DNA of 64,000 bases from Methylobacterium sp. DB0501. GTDB lineage: Bacteria > Pseudomonadota > Alphaproteobacteria > Rhizobiales > Beijerinckiaceae. Where the stretch lies: positions 124,001 through 188,000 of the forward strand of contig NZ_JAAKGV010000014.1 of assembly GCF_011043735.1 (NCBI RefSeq). The letters are read 5' to 3'. The translations under genes and the position numbers were made by a program. Below are positions 18,873-28,138 of the stretch, one piece after another. Under the pieces are notes generated by a model. It was not told the DNA's origin, ran no database searches, and saw only the letters and a program-made list of their open reading frames with translations. Positions within the stretch are counted from its first letter, which is position 1. The number at the start of each line of letters is the position of its first letter.

Positions 18873-19634
18873 ATGACGGCTCCGAAGTCCTTCCCGAACC
18901 GCTTCGAGGGTTGTACGGCCCTCGTCACCGGCGGCGCCTCCGGCATCGGGCTCGCCGTCGCCGCGCGCCTCAAGGCCGAGGGCGCGACGGTCGCGCTCTG
19001 GGACCTCAACGAGGAGGCCCTGGCGAAGGCCAGGGCCGAATCGGGCGCAACGGATGCCCGGGCCCTCGACATCGCCGATGCCGCCGCGGTCGATGCCGCC
19101 ATGCGCGACACCCTGGCGGCGCTCGGGGGCCGGCTCGACGTGCTGGTCTGCAGTGCCGGCATCACCGGGCCGAACACCGTGCTCCGCGACTACCCGGTCG
19201 AGGCCTGGCAGCGGGTGATCGACGTGAACCTGAACGGCCTGTTCTACTGCAACCGCGCCGCGGTGCCGGCGATGGAGGCGGGCGGCTACGGCCGCATCGT
19301 CAACGTCGCGTCGATCGCCGGCAAGGAGGGCAACCCCAACGCCTCGGCCTACTCGGCCTCCAAGGCCGGGGTGATCGGGCTGACGAAGTCGCTCGGCAAG
19401 GAGCTGGCGAAGTCGGAGATCCGGGTCAACTGCGTCACGCCGGCGGCGGTGCGCACCGCGATCTTCGACCAGATGACGCAACAGCATATCGACTTCATGC
19501 TGTCGAAGATCCCGATCGGCCGGTTCGGCGCCATCGACGAGGTGACCTCGCTGATCTGCTTCCTGGCGAGCGAGGAGGCGTCGTTCTCGACGGGTGCGGT
19601 GTTCGACGTGTCGGGCGGGCGGGCGACGTACTGA
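18873..19634 (+). CDS. SDR family NAD(P)-dependent oxidoreductase
   Basis: A classical short-chain dehydrogenase of 253 residues. It has TGGASGIG at about 19-26, the cofactor Asp in WDLNE (suggesting NAD preference), the CSAGITGP strand and the catalytic YSASK with Tyr160 and Lys164. It lies 4 bp after the FAH hydrolase and so is almost surely co-transcribed. By context it could be a 2-keto-3-deoxy-L-fuconate or L-rhamnonate 4-dehydrogenase supplying the hydrolase with its diketo substrate. The exact sugar acid cannot be read from the sequence. Confidence 0.9.
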   Translation: MTAPKSFPNRFEGCTALVTGGASGIGLAVAARLKAEGATVALWDLNEEALAKARAESGATDARALDIADAAAVDAAMRDTLAALGGRLDVLVCSAGITGPNTVLRDYPVEAWQRVIDVNLNGLFYCNRAAVPAMEAGGYGRIVNVASIAGKEGNPNASAYSASKAGVIGLTKSLGKELAKSEIRVNCVTPAAVRTAIFDQMTQQHIDFMLSKIPIGRFGAIDEVTSLICFLASEEASFSTGAVFDVSGGRATY

Positions 19635-19694
19635 CCGTCCATCGCTGCGTTATCGGCCGACCTCGCCGGCCGCCACGCCTCCCCCTCCCGGGGT

Positions 19695-19728
19695 CGTCAC
19701 GGGTCCGCGAAAACGGAACCCGTGATGA
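19695..19728. terminator. Hairpin between the SDR gene and the GNAT remnant
   Basis: TCACGGGT(T)CCG-type arms (gtcacgggtccg and cggaacccgtgatgac) pair with one bulge around a short AAAA-containing loop. It lies between convergent genes, where a bidirectional terminator is expected. Its sequence resembles the palindromic elements seen near 38.6 and 44.3 kb. Confidence 0.5.
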
Positions 19729-19780
19729 CGTGGCGAACGGGCGATGGTCCGCCTTGTTCGACGATCTCGACACGGAAGCT

Positions 19781-20229
19781 CTACTCGGAAAGATCCCGCC
19801 GCATCAGCGCGTACATCGTTTCCCGATACGAAAACCGCTCGACCGTCAGCCACCCGAGCCGGGCGTAGAGCCCTTCCGCGCTGCGGGTGTAGAGCCGCAG
19901 GATCGGGCCTCCGCCTCCACCGCCGCGACGAGCCGGACGGCATGCCCCCGCCCCCGCGCCGGCGGGCCGACGTAGACGCCGGCGAGCCAGGGCGTCAGGT
20001 CCGGCCGCGTCTCGAGGTCCCGGGCGGCGAGGCTCGCCATGCCGACGGGCTCGTCGTCGGCGAGCAGCACGACGGTGCGGGGCATCGGGCCGGGCACGCG
20101 CGCGGTCTCCGTCGCCGTCACCTCGGCGAGGCTGCGGCCCTGGCCCCGCAGAAAGGCCTCCCAGCGCCAGCGCGCGGTGACGGGCACGAGGTCGGGCCGA
20201 TCCGACGTGGTGACGAGCGCGAGGGGCAT
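19781..20229 (-). pseudogene. GNAT N-acetyltransferase with a frameshift
   Basis: The first 105 codons from 20229 read as a GNAT enzyme: MPLALVTTSDRPDLV at the start, PRTVVLLADDEPVGMASLAA, then WLAGVYVGPPARGRGHAVRL, the acetyl-CoA-binding A motif. Near 19905-19915 the reading shifts, and the expected C-terminal part continues in another frame (ILRLYTRSAEGLYARLGW ... RRDLSE) to a stop at 19781. Both halves are well conserved and differ only by frame, so this is either a recent inactivating indel or a sequence error in a GC-rich tract (GCCTCC repeats nearby). It ends convergently with the SDR gene. Confidence 0.75.
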
Positions 20230-20520
20230 GCGACGAGTCCCGAAAAAAACCGCCGTCCATCGCCCGGGACGGGATTCCGCTCAAGCTCACGAGCGGCGCC
20301 CCGAGGCGCCTCCCTGGGGCAGCGCCCGATCGCGCTGCCATCGAACGCTGCTCTGGATCTACGATTGTGCCGCACTTCCTACGACGAACCGGCATCCGCT
20401 TCGTCAAAAAATTTTCTCAACAGATTTCGCAAGAATTTTTTCTGGTTTTGCAACAAAGATTCGCGACATAACAAGAATCACAGTGGGCCAAGCATTGGCC
20501 TGCCGACGCACGCCTGCTCA
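20230..20520. repeat. Composite intergenic repeats (families A and B)
   Basis: Positions 20321-20405 match, with scattered changes, the repeat at 33357-33451 and the reverse complement of 59868-59959. Positions 20421-20520 match 30969-31070, sharing CAGATTTCGCAAGA, CTGGTTTTGC and TTGGCCTGCC. This second block is AT-rich and ends at the stop codon of the small Cys-rich gene. I see no gene here. Confidence 0.65.
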
Positions 20521-20766
20521 GTGCCAGCCCTGGCCGAACCGGCCGGTCGAGTGCATCAGGGTGTGACCGCATTCGAGGCAGAGATAGCGGGTCTCGACGC
20601 CGCCGCCGAACGCCTCCACCACCGGCGTCGAGGCCACCACCATCAGGCGGGCATGGGGCCGCTCCTCCCAATGGGCGCGCATCTGCCCGCAACAGGCCCG
20701 GCAGGCCGCGTCGTCGTCGCTCATCGGCGGCGGCTTGGTGCGGGTGTGGAAGCTCTGCTGCGCCAT
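20518..20766 (-). CDS. Small Cys-rich protein, possible zinc ribbon
   Basis: An 82-residue protein of unknown function. Two cysteine clusters, CRACC and CLECG, about 50 residues apart, suggest a metal-binding ribbon. The second is followed by HTLMHSTGRFGQGWH, which also offers His ligands. There is no signal peptide or membrane segment. A longer frame starts at 20940, but its extra N-terminus is Arg/Pro-rich and looks non-coding. The ATG at 20766 has GAAGGA just upstream. The 3' end touches a dispersed repeat. No neighbour suggests a role. Confidence 0.65.
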   Translation of the reverse strand: MAQQSFHTRTKPPPMSDDDAACRACCGQMRAHWEERPHARLMVVASTPVVEAFGGGVETRYLCLECGHTLMHSTGRFGQGWH

Positions 20767-21224
20767 GGTCCTTCGTGTCTCGCGGCGGCCTCGGTCGCCG
20801 CAGCGGACGCTGCGGCAGAGAAGGATCCCGCGCAAGGATCCCGGATGGATCGCCCGTCGGCCCCGCGGGATCGGCAGGAACGGGCCCGGGGCGACAGGTG
20901 GGGACCGGCGGGCGGCAAGCCGTCCGCTCGGGCGGACCATGCGGAAGCGTCGCCGCAGGTCCAGACAAGGCCAAGCCTATCCGGCTTCGCCTGACGACCC
21001 GGACGATAGCATTGTTGCGGTGGATTGGGGCAAGACTGCGCGGCTGCACGGGTGACCGGCTCCCGCCGAATGGCGGCCGACCATCGGCTCCCGTCGCGGG
21101 GCTGCGGCCGCTGCGCGCAGGACCCCGGACGGGTTTTCCGGGCCCGGAACCGTGACCGGAGGCGCCGGTTGTCCCGGCGCCGGCGGGATCGTCCGGCCGA
21201 TGAGATCACGGGAGGTCCGCGGGC
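20767..21224. other. 458-bp region between divergent genes
   Basis: No supported gene. It holds a perfect 8-bp hairpin, GCCGCAGC-GGAC-GCTGCGGC at 20797-20816, in the leader of the small Cys-rich gene. A direct repeat of AAGGATCCCG follows at about 20821 and 20834. Promoters for both neighbouring genes should lie here, but none stands out. Confidence 0.5.
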
Positions 21225-22559
21225 GTGAAGCGTCGCCGCATCGCCGCCTGGCTCGGAGCGGCCGTCCTCCTGCCGCTGGCGGGCTTCGGTCTCGCGGCCT
21301 GGCGCCCCGCCCTCCTGCCCGGCGGTCCCGGCCCGGCCGAGACGGCGCCGGAGCAGGTGCGCCGGGGCGCGGTCCTCGCCGCCCTCGGCTACTGCGCCTC
21401 CTGCCATACCGCTGAGGGCGGGCGGCCCTATGCCGGCGGCCGCGGCATCGGCACGCCGTTCGGCACGATCTACGCCACCAACATCACGCCCGATCCGGAA
21501 ACCGGGCTCGGCCGCTGGACGCGTGCCGCCTTCACCCGGGCGATGCGCGAGGGCGTCGACCGCGAGGGGCGGCACCTCTACCCGGCCTTCCCCTACACCC
21601 ACTATGCCGGCCTGACCGATGCCGACATCGCCGCCCTCTACGCCTTCACGATGACCCGGGAGCCGGTGCGGGCGGAGGCGAAGGCCAACGCCCTGCCCTT
21701 CCCCCTGTCGTGGCGCCCACTGATCGCCGGCTGGAAGCTGCTCTTCGTCCGCGAGCCCAGCATTCCGGGCGTGACGTCCCCGGCCGACCCCCGGCGCGAT
21801 CCCGAATGGCACCGCGGCGCCTACCTCGCCGAGGCGTTGAGCCATTGCGGTGCCTGCCACACCCCGCGCAACCGCCTCGGCGCCGAGATCCGCTCGAAGG
21901 CCTATGCCGGGGGCGAGGCCGACGGCTGGTGGGCGCCGCCCCTCGACCGCTCCTCCCCCGCGCCGCTGCCCTGGAGCCGCGACGACCTCGCCCGCTACCT
22001 CGCCGAGTGGGACCCGATGCACGGGGGGGCCGCCGGCCCGATGCGCCCGGTGGTCGACGCGCACCGGACCGTTCCGGCGGACGAGATCCGGGCGCTCGCC
22101 ACCTACGTCGCGACGCTCTCCGGCCCCGCCGGCAGCCGCACCGGCCCGGTCGACCGGGCGGTCGCATCCGACGAGCCGGCGCCGGCACGGGGCGCGGCGA
22201 TCTATGCCGGGGCCTGCGCGGTCTGCCACGAGAGCGGCGGGGCTGCGGCGGGGGGCGTGCCCTACACCACCTCCTCGCTCGGCCACCGCACCTCCCTGCG
22301 GGCGCCGGACCCGCGCAACCTGCTCCTCGTCCTGCGCGACGGCGTCGCACCGCGGGAGCACGCCCCGGGGCCGATCATGCCGGCCTTCGGCGCCACGCTG
22401 ACGCGAGCCCAGATGACCGATCTCGCCGCCTACCTGCGCGCCCGCTTCAGCCCCGACGGGCCGTGGCCGGACCTCGACGCGACGGTCCGCGCGCTCATGC
22501 CGGACCCGCCGCCCCGGGAGCCGCCGGGCCGCACCGCCCGCGCCGGGCCGAGCCCGTGA
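21225..22559 (+). CDS. Triheme membrane cytochrome c subunit of a molybdenum dehydrogenase
   Basis: Electron-accepting subunit of 444 residues. One N-terminal hydrophobic segment (about 6-27) acts as anchor or signal. Three class-I heme c sites follow: CASCH at 57-61, CGACH at 208-212 and CAVCH at 331-335. This arrangement is typical of cytochromes that take electrons from alcohol, gluconate or xanthine-oxidase-family dehydrogenases into the respiratory chain. The iron-sulfur subunit gene follows 13 bp later and the molybdopterin subunit overlaps that, so the three probably form one periplasm-facing complex. The GTG start has GGGAGG upstream. Confidence 0.9.
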   Translation: MKRRRIAAWLGAAVLLPLAGFGLAAWRPALLPGGPGPAETAPEQVRRGAVLAALGYCASCHTAEGGRPYAGGRGIGTPFGTIYATNITPDPETGLGRWTRAAFTRAMREGVDREGRHLYPAFPYTHYAGLTDADIAALYAFTMTREPVRAEAKANALPFPLSWRPLIAGWKLLFVREPSIPGVTSPADPRRDPEWHRGAYLAEALSHCGACHTPRNRLGAEIRSKAYAGGEADGWWAPPLDRSSPAPLPWSRDDLARYLAEWDPMHGGAAGPMRPVVDAHRTVPADEIRALATYVATLSGPAGSRTGPVDRAVASDEPAPARGAAIYAGACAVCHESGGAAAGGVPYTTSSLGHRTSLRAPDPRNLLLVLRDGVAPREHAPGPIMPAFGATLTRAQMTDLAAYLRARFSPDGPWPDLDATVRALMPDPPPREPPGRTARAGPSP

Positions 22560-22572
22560 GGAGGATCCGCCG

Positions 22573-23052
22573 ATGCCGAACCTGACGGTGAACGGCCGCA
22601 CGCACGCCGTCGCGGCCGAACCCGAGACCCCGCTCCTATACGTGCTGCGCGACGAGCTCGGGCTCAACGGCGCCAAGTTCGGCTGCGGGCTCGGCCAGTG
22701 CGGCGCCTGCACGGTGGAGGTCGAGGGCCGGGCCGTCCTGTCCTGCCTCACTCCGGTCGGGGTGCTGGAGGGCCGGGCCGTCACCACCGTCGAGGGCCTG
22801 GGAAGCCCCGAGCATCCCGGCCCGCTCCAGGCCGCCTTCATCGCCGAGAACGCCGCACAATGCGGCTACTGCATCGCCGGCATGGTCATGCGGGCCCACG
22901 CCCTGCTGCGCGCGGTGCCGCATCCGAGCGAGGCGGAGATCCGCGACGCGCTGCGCTTCAACCTGTGCCGCTGCGGCACCCATATGCGGATCCTCGCCGC
23001 CGTGAAGCGCGCCGCCGGCGCCTCTTCCGCCGTCACGGGGGCATTGCGGTGA
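22573..23052 (+). CDS. (2Fe-2S)-binding subunit of a xanthine-dehydrogenase-family enzyme
   Basis: A 159-residue small subunit with two [2Fe-2S] clusters. The plant-ferredoxin-like domain has GCGLGQCGACTVEV with Cys38, Cys43, Cys46 and then Cys58. The second helical domain has CGYCIAGM and CRCG near 100-135. No leader peptide is present, as expected if it is exported in complex with the Tat-signal-bearing large subunit. GAGGA lies upstream of the ATG. Its stop codon overlaps the large-subunit start by 4 bp. Confidence 0.95.
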   Translation: MPNLTVNGRTHAVAAEPETPLLYVLRDELGLNGAKFGCGLGQCGACTVEVEGRAVLSCLTPVGVLEGRAVTTVEGLGSPEHPGPLQAAFIAENAAQCGYCIAGMVMRAHALLRAVPHPSEAEIRDALRFNLCRCGTHMRILAAVKRAAGASSAVTGALR

Positions 23053-25238
23053 CCGCGCTCACCCGCCGCACGCTGCTCGTCGGCGGCGCGCTCCTCGTCG
23101 GCATCGGCCCGCCCCGGCGGGCGCTGGCGGCCTCCCTGCCCGGCAGCCTCAAGGAGGCGCCGCGGATCGACGCCTGGATCCGCATCGGCGAGGACGGTGC
23201 CGTCACGGTGCTGACCGGCAAGGCGGAGCTCGGCCAGGGCATCAAGACGGCGCTGATCCAGGTCGCCGCAGAGGAACTCGGGCTCGCTCCGGCCTCCCTG
23301 CGCCTCGTCACCGCCGATACCGAGCTGACGCCGAACGAGGGCTACACCGCCGGCAGCCACTCGATGCAGGATTCGGCCACCGCGATCCGGCACGCGGCCG
23401 CCGCCTGCCGCGCCCTCCTCACCGCGGCCGCCGGACGCCGGCTCTCCCTGCCGCCCGAGAGCCTGACGGTGGCGGAGGGCGCGGTCGCCGCCCCCGACGG
23501 CCGCCGCCTCGCCTTCGGCGAAATCGCCGCCGGGATCGAGCTGGATGCGGACGTGCCGGCGGAGGGACGCCTGCGCGATCCGGCGACCTACACGGTCGTC
23601 GGCCGGCCGCTGCCCCGGGTCGACATCCCCGCCAAGGTCGCGGGCGGGGCGGCCTACATCCAGGACATCCGCGCACCCGGGATGGTGCACGCCCGGATCG
23701 TGCGGCCGCCCCGACCCGGCGCCCGGCTGGTCGGCGTCGAGGCCGAGGCGGTGGCGGCCAGGCCGGGAACGATCCGGGTCCACCGCGACGGGAGCTTCCT
23801 GGCGGTGCTGGCCGAGCGGGAATACGCCGCCGTCACGGCGATGCGGGCGCTCGCGCGGGTCGCCGTCTGGCAGGGCGGCACCCCGGTGCCGGAGCCCGAC
23901 GCGCTGTTCGCCGACCTCGCCGGCCGGGCCGCCAAACGCAGCCTGATCCATGAGGCCGGGACCGGCACTCCGGCCCCTGCCGGGCGGCGGGTCGCCGCGC
24001 AGTATCGCCGCCGCTACCAGATGCACGGCTCGATCGGCCCGTCCTGCGCCGTGGCCGAGTTCGACGGCGACCGGCTCACCGTCTGGTCGCACGCGCAAGG
24101 CATGTTCCCGCTGCGCCAAGCCCTCGCCGAGCTGCTGGCCTTGCCCGAGGACCGGATCCGCTGCATCCACGTCGAGGGCTCGGGCTGCTACGGCCATAAC
24201 GGCGCCGACGACGCGGCGGGGGACGCCGCGCTGCTGGCCCGTGCCCTGCCCGGCCGGCCGGTGCGGGTGCAATACACCCGCGAGCAGGAGCACCTGTGGG
24301 AGCCCTATGGCGGCGCCATGCTCACCGATGCGTCGGCGGTGCTCGGACCGGACGACCGCATCGCCGACTGGGACTACGCCGTGCGCAGCCCGACCCACCT
24401 GACCCGCCCGCCCGGCGCCGGCCAGCTGCTCTCGGCCCGGATGCTGGAAAAGCCCTTCCCGGCCCCGCCGCCCAAGGCCCTGCCGCAGCCGGAGGGCGGG
24501 GGCGACCGCAACGCCATCCCGCTCTACCGCCTCCCCCGGGCGCGGGTGGCGCACGACTTCGTCGCCGACATGCCGCTCCGGGTCTCGGCCCTGCGCAGCC
24601 TCGGCGCCTACATGAACGTGTTCTCGATCGAGAGCTTCTTCGACGAGCTGGCGGAGGAAGCGGGCGCCGATCCGGTCGCGTTCCGGCTCGCGCATCTCGA
24701 CGACCCGCGGGCCCGGGCCGTGATCGAGGCCGCCGCCTCCCGCTTCGGCTGGGGCACGGCCCTGCCTCGGGGCCGGGGCGCCGGCTTCGCCTTCGCCCGC
24801 TACAAGAACCTCGCGGCCTATTGCGCGCTCGCCGTCGAGGTCGCGGTCGAGCGCGAGAGCGGCCGGGTCCGGCTGGTGCGGGCGCAAGCGGCGGTCGATG
24901 CCGGAGAGGTGGTCAACCCGCACGGCATCCGCGACCAGATCGAGGGCGGGATCATCCAGGCGATGAGCTGGAGCCTGTTCGAGGCGGTGGGCCACGACGC
25001 CGAGGGCCCGACGAGCCGCGACTGGAGCACCTACCCGATCGCCCGCTTCCCCGACGTGCCGGACCGGCTCGACGTCCACCTGATCGACCGGCCCGGCCAG
25101 CCCTTCCTCGGCGCTGGCGAGGTCGCCCAGGGCCCGACCGCGGCGGCGCTCGCCAACGCGATCCGGCGGGCGGCGGGCGTGCGGCTGCGCGAGCTGCCGA
25201 TGCGGCCGGAGCTGGTGAAGGCCGCGATCGGGGTCTGA
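23049..25238 (+). CDS. Molybdopterin-binding subunit, isoquinoline 1-oxidoreductase/nicotinate dehydrogenase type
   Basis: Catalytic large subunit of 729 residues. The N-terminus TRRTLLVGGALLVG followed by a hydrophobic run and RALAA looks like a Tat signal, so the enzyme is probably exported folded. The body matches the two-part aldehyde-oxidase/xanthine-dehydrogenase molybdopterin domain in its IorB-like form, with TGKAELGQGIKTALIQ, GCYGHNGADDAAGDAALLA and the C-terminal GAGEVAQGPT loop that carries the catalytic Glu. The GTG start overlaps the upstream stop (GTGA). With the cytochrome and Fe-S genes it makes a membrane-linked oxidase of an aldehyde or N-heterocycle. The substrate cannot be read. 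Confidence 0.9.
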   Translation: MTALTRRTLLVGGALLVGIGPPRRALAASLPGSLKEAPRIDAWIRIGEDGAVTVLTGKAELGQGIKTALIQVAAEELGLAPASLRLVTADTELTPNEGYTAGSHSMQDSATAIRHAAAACRALLTAAAGRRLSLPPESLTVAEGAVAAPDGRRLAFGEIAAGIELDADVPAEGRLRDPATYTVVGRPLPRVDIPAKVAGGAAYIQDIRAPGMVHARIVRPPRPGARLVGVEAEAVAARPGTIRVHRDGSFLAVLAEREYAAVTAMRALARVAVWQGGTPVPEPDALFADLAGRAAKRSLIHEAGTGTPAPAGRRVAAQYRRRYQMHGSIGPSCAVAEFDGDRLTVWSHAQGMFPLRQALAELLALPEDRIRCIHVEGSGCYGHNGADDAAGDAALLARALPGRPVRVQYTREQEHLWEPYGGAMLTDASAVLGPDDRIADWDYAVRSPTHLTRPPGAGQLLSARMLEKPFPAPPPKALPQPEGGGDRNAIPLYRLPRARVAHDFVADMPLRVSALRSLGAYMNVFSIESFFDELAEEAGADPVAFRLAHLDDPRARAVIEAAASRFGWGTALPRGRGAGFAFARYKNLAAYCALAVEVAVERESGRVRLVRAQAAVDAGEVVNPHGIRDQIEGGIIQAMSWSLFEAVGHDAEGPTSRDWSTYPIARFPDVPDRLDVHLIDRPGQPFLGAGEVAQGPTAAALANAIRRAAGVRLRELPMRPELVKAAIGV

Positions 25239-25281
25239 TCCCCCATCGCCGCCGCTCTCCCGTCGGGCCGCCACCTGCTCG

Positions 25282-26982
25282 TCAGGCCGCCATCTGCCGT
25301 AGGAAGCGCTCGACCTCGGCGTCGAGCCGCCCGGTGAGGCCGCCGACCTCGCGGGCGGCGGCATCGACGATCCCGGCGGCATCGGCCGTGGAGCGGGCCG
25401 CTGCCAGCACCGTGTCGAAGTCCGTCGCCATGGCGCGGGAGGCCTCCGCCGCCCCGCCGGCGCTGCGGGAGATCTCCTGCGTCGCTCCGCCCTGTTGGGC
25501 CACCGCGGAGGCGATGTCGGCGGTGGTCTCGTCGATGTGCTGCATGCGGGTGCGAATGCGCGCCAGGGTGCCGGCGGTCTCGCTCGTCGCCGCGCGCAGG
25601 CCGTCGACCTGGCGGGTGATCTGCTCGGTCGCCTTCGCGGTCTGGCCGGCCAGCGCCTTCACCTCCGCCGCCACCACCGCGAAGCCGCGGCCGGCGGCGC
25701 CCGCGCGGGCGGCCTCGATCGTGGCGTTGAGCGCCAGCAGGTTGGTCTGGGCGGCGATCGCGTCGATCAGCGCCACCACGTCGCCGATCTGCGCCGAGGC
25801 ACGGACCAGTTCGCCGACCCGCCCGTCCGCCGCCTCGGCCTCGGCGCGAGCCGCGGCGGTGCTGTCCTGCGCCCGGGCGACCTGGCCGGTGATCTCCGCC
25901 ACCGAGGCCGACAGCTCCTCGGCGGCGCCCGCGACGGTGGCGACGTTGCCGGCGGCGGCCTCGGACCGGGCCGAGGCCGCGGTGATCGCGCCCTCGGCGG
26001 CACGCGCCTGCCCGGTCATCGCCCCGGCCCGCTCGGTCAGATCCGCCACGCGGCCCCCGAGGGCGGCCGCGAGCGACGCCATCTCGCCCCGGAAGCCGGC
26101 CACCACGGCATCGCGCGCGACCCGCCGCCGCTCTGCCGCCTCGCTCCCGTAGCGGCCCTCCGCCTCGAGGGTGCGGGCGCGCCGGCTCGTCTCGCGCAAG
26201 GATTCGAGGGCCTTCGCGACGGCCCCGATCTCGTCGCCGCGCCCGGCATGGCGGATCGGGGCGTCGAGGTCGCCGGCGGCGAGGCTCGAGACCCGGGCCG
26301 CGATGTCGACCAGGGGCCGCACCAGGCGCCGCGCGACCAGCGCCGTCACCAGGCAGGCGAGGAGCGCGATCGCGCCCGCCGCCAGGGTGACGGCGCGCAT
26401 CGCCGACGCGTAGGTGGCGTAGGATTTCTCGATCGGCACGCCGACATACAGGATGCCGTTGACGCGCCCGGCACCGTCGCGGGTCGGCTGGTACACCGTC
26501 TGGAAGCGTTGGCCGAACAGCGTCACCTCGCCCCGGAACGCCTCGCCACGGCGCATGGCCCCTTGCGCCGGGCTGTCGGGCGCCAGCACCGTGCCGACCG
26601 CGCGCTCGCCGTTCTCCTTGCGTACCGTCGTCACCCGCCGGACGAAGGCGTCCCGCGCCGGATCGTAGGCGAAGACCGTGGCGTTGCCGCCGACATAGGC
26701 GACGGAATCGTCCACCACCGTGCCGTCGGAGAAATCCGTCAGGGCGGGCGCAGCGACCGCCGTCACCCGACCGTTCTCGACCATCGACGTCGCGCCGGGG
26801 ACCCGGCCGGCGAAGACCAGGGCGAGACTGCGCCCGTATTGCTGGGCACGCTCCTGATCCTGTCGCTGCAGATCGCCCCAGATCTGCCGCGACGCGGTCG
26901 CCCACATCGCGGCTGTCGTCGTCACGATCGCACACGCAACGATGGCGACGACCTTCGCCGTCATACTGACGCCGTATCTCAT
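25282..26982 (-). CDS. Cache-HAMP methyl-accepting chemotaxis protein
   Basis: Membrane chemoreceptor of 566 residues. TM1 spans about 8-28. The periplasmic part, about 30-190, resembles a Cache-type sensor ([36 protein letters not shown]). TM2 is at about 196-216, followed by a HAMP domain with [14 protein letters not shown]. The signalling domain has its tip at [20 protein letters not shown] and [18 protein letters not shown]. No C-terminal CheR-docking pentapeptide is visible. AGGGGAACG precedes the ATG. It is a lone gene 8 kb from the che cluster, and which CheA it serves is unknown. Cache domains usually bind small metabolites such as carboxylates or amino acids. Confidence 0.92.
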   Translation of the reverse strand: MRYGVSMTAKVVAIVACAIVTTTAAMWATASRQIWGDLQRQDQERAQQYGRSLALVFAGRVPGATSMVENGRVTAVAAPALTDFSDGTVVDDSVAYVGGNATVFAYDPARDAFVRRVTTVRKENGERAVGTVLAPDSPAQGAMRRGEAFRGEVTLFGQRFQTVYQPTRDGAGRVNGILYVGVPIEKSYATYASAMRAVTLAAGAIALLACLVTALVARRLVRPLVDIAARVSSLAAGDLDAPIRHAGRGDEIGAVAKALESLRETSRRARTLEAEGRYGSEAAERRRVARDAVVAGFRGEMASLAAALGGRVADLTERAGAMTGQARAAEGAITAASARSEAAAGNVATVAGAAEELSASVAEITGQVARAQDSTAAARAEAEAADGRVGELVRASAQIGDVVALIDAIAAQTNLLALNATIEAARAGAAGRGFAVVAAEVKALAGQTAKATEQITRQVDGLRAATSETAGTLARIRTRMQHIDETTADIASAVAQQGGATQEISRSAGGAAEASRAMATDFDTVLAAARSTADAAGIVDAAAREVGGLTGRLDAEVERFLRQMAA

Positions 26983-27743
26983 GTCCGTTCCCCTGGCTGA
27001 GGTGACGATTACACGAGAAACATTGACGTTCTGTATCGCGACATTATCCCGATCGGCTCATCGACGATACCGTGACCGAACCGGCATCAAGGAGCCAAGT
27101 CACGGATTTGTTTGAGCGATCGCCAACCTGTTGCAGTGCAGCAGCGAAATAAAGAAATTTTTCCTAAAATGACTTTACGTCGAACATCTTGGCCGACGGC
27201 ATCCCCGGGTCTTCCATCCCGCACCCGGACGACCGTCCGACGGCGCACGCCTGACAGACCTGGCGCGGCAAGCGACGACAGTGGGAGGCGGCGAGGAACG
27301 GCGTCGAACTCTCATCCCCGCGCCTGGACGTCGGGCCCGTCGACCGGGCGTGAGCGGAGCGGGCGATCCCGAGGCCGGCTCCTCGCGTGAGCCGGGCGAA
27401 CCCGCCCTCTCCTCGCCATGCCGGGGCCGCGCGGCGGCACCCGAGCCCATGGCTGCTGAGGATGCCGGAGGCCATGGAAGGCGCGCGCTGCACCGTCGGC
27501 GGTCCGGCGTTCTCGCCGTCCGCAAGACACGGAATCAGGCGGAGCGGCATCTGTCCGCATGCCGGTCGACCGATTCGGTCGTCGGAGCCGGTTCGGCGGG
27601 ACGACCGCGGCATCGACAACCGCGCGTCGGTCCGGGCGCCGCTTCGCGGCCCCGGACCGACGATGGAGATTGTCGGCTCTGTCGATCGTGTCGAACAGGC
27701 CCTCAGTCTTCGTGATCCGCGCGCCTGCGGCGCGCGAAAACCT
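26983..27743. other. 761-bp region with no supported gene and an AT-rich island
   Basis: Open frames here are Arg/Ser/Pro-rich and match nothing I recognise. Positions 27105-27185 are unusually AT-rich for this genome, with ATAAAGAAATTTTTCC. Positions 27190-27740 are ordinary GC-rich sequence without coding character. The AT island could be a promoter or a nucleoid-protein site. Confidence 0.45.
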
Positions 27744-27968
27744 TCAGGCCTTCTTCCTTGCCCGTGCCTTCGGAGCGGGTTTGGGCGCCGCCACAGCCTC
27801 GGCTTCGCGGGCGAGGCGCAGGGCCTTGAGGCGCGCCGTGTTGTCGTCCCGGTTCCGCTCTGCGCTGGCCAGGTCCGACCAAGCCTGCGCCGCCATCTCG
27901 GCCTGCATCTGGGCCCGCGCCGCGCGGGTCTCGGCCTGTCCGCGCGCGGTGCTGTCTTGGGTCGCCAT
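27744..27968 (-). CDS. Small hypothetical protein, Ala/Arg-rich coiled coil
   Basis: A 74-residue protein of unknown function, mostly a charged helix (MATQDSTARGQAETRAARAQ ...) ending in a Lys/Arg/Pro-rich tail, PKPAPKARARKKA, that resembles nucleic-acid-binding tails. It has no Cys, signal or membrane segment. AGAGGGATGACGTC precedes the ATG. A longer frame to 28142 adds a poor, Arg-rich stretch and would overlap the DUF6894 gene, so the short form is preferred. It runs the same way as the DUF6894 gene 170 bp upstream. Confidence 0.65.
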   Translation of the reverse strand: MATQDSTARGQAETRAARAQMQAEMAAQAWSDLASAERNRDDNTARLKALRLAREAEAVAAPKPAPKARARKKA

Positions 27969-28138
27969 GACGTCATCCCTCTTGCGAGGCGCGGGCGGGC
28001 CGCGGCCTCGGAGGGCACCTGGCCGAACGGACCGCCGAGTGCGGTCCGCCGCCGGCGCCAAGCGCTTATGTAGGGCGCGGCGGAGATTTGTCATGCACTC
28101 ACATGTGACGACCGCCCGATCGGGGCGGAGCCCCCGCC

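Noticed and set aside
27387-28073. A 228-codon plus-strand frame in the 27-28 kb gap
   Set aside because: It overlaps a better small gene on the other strand and has an Arg/Ser-rich, motif-free translation.
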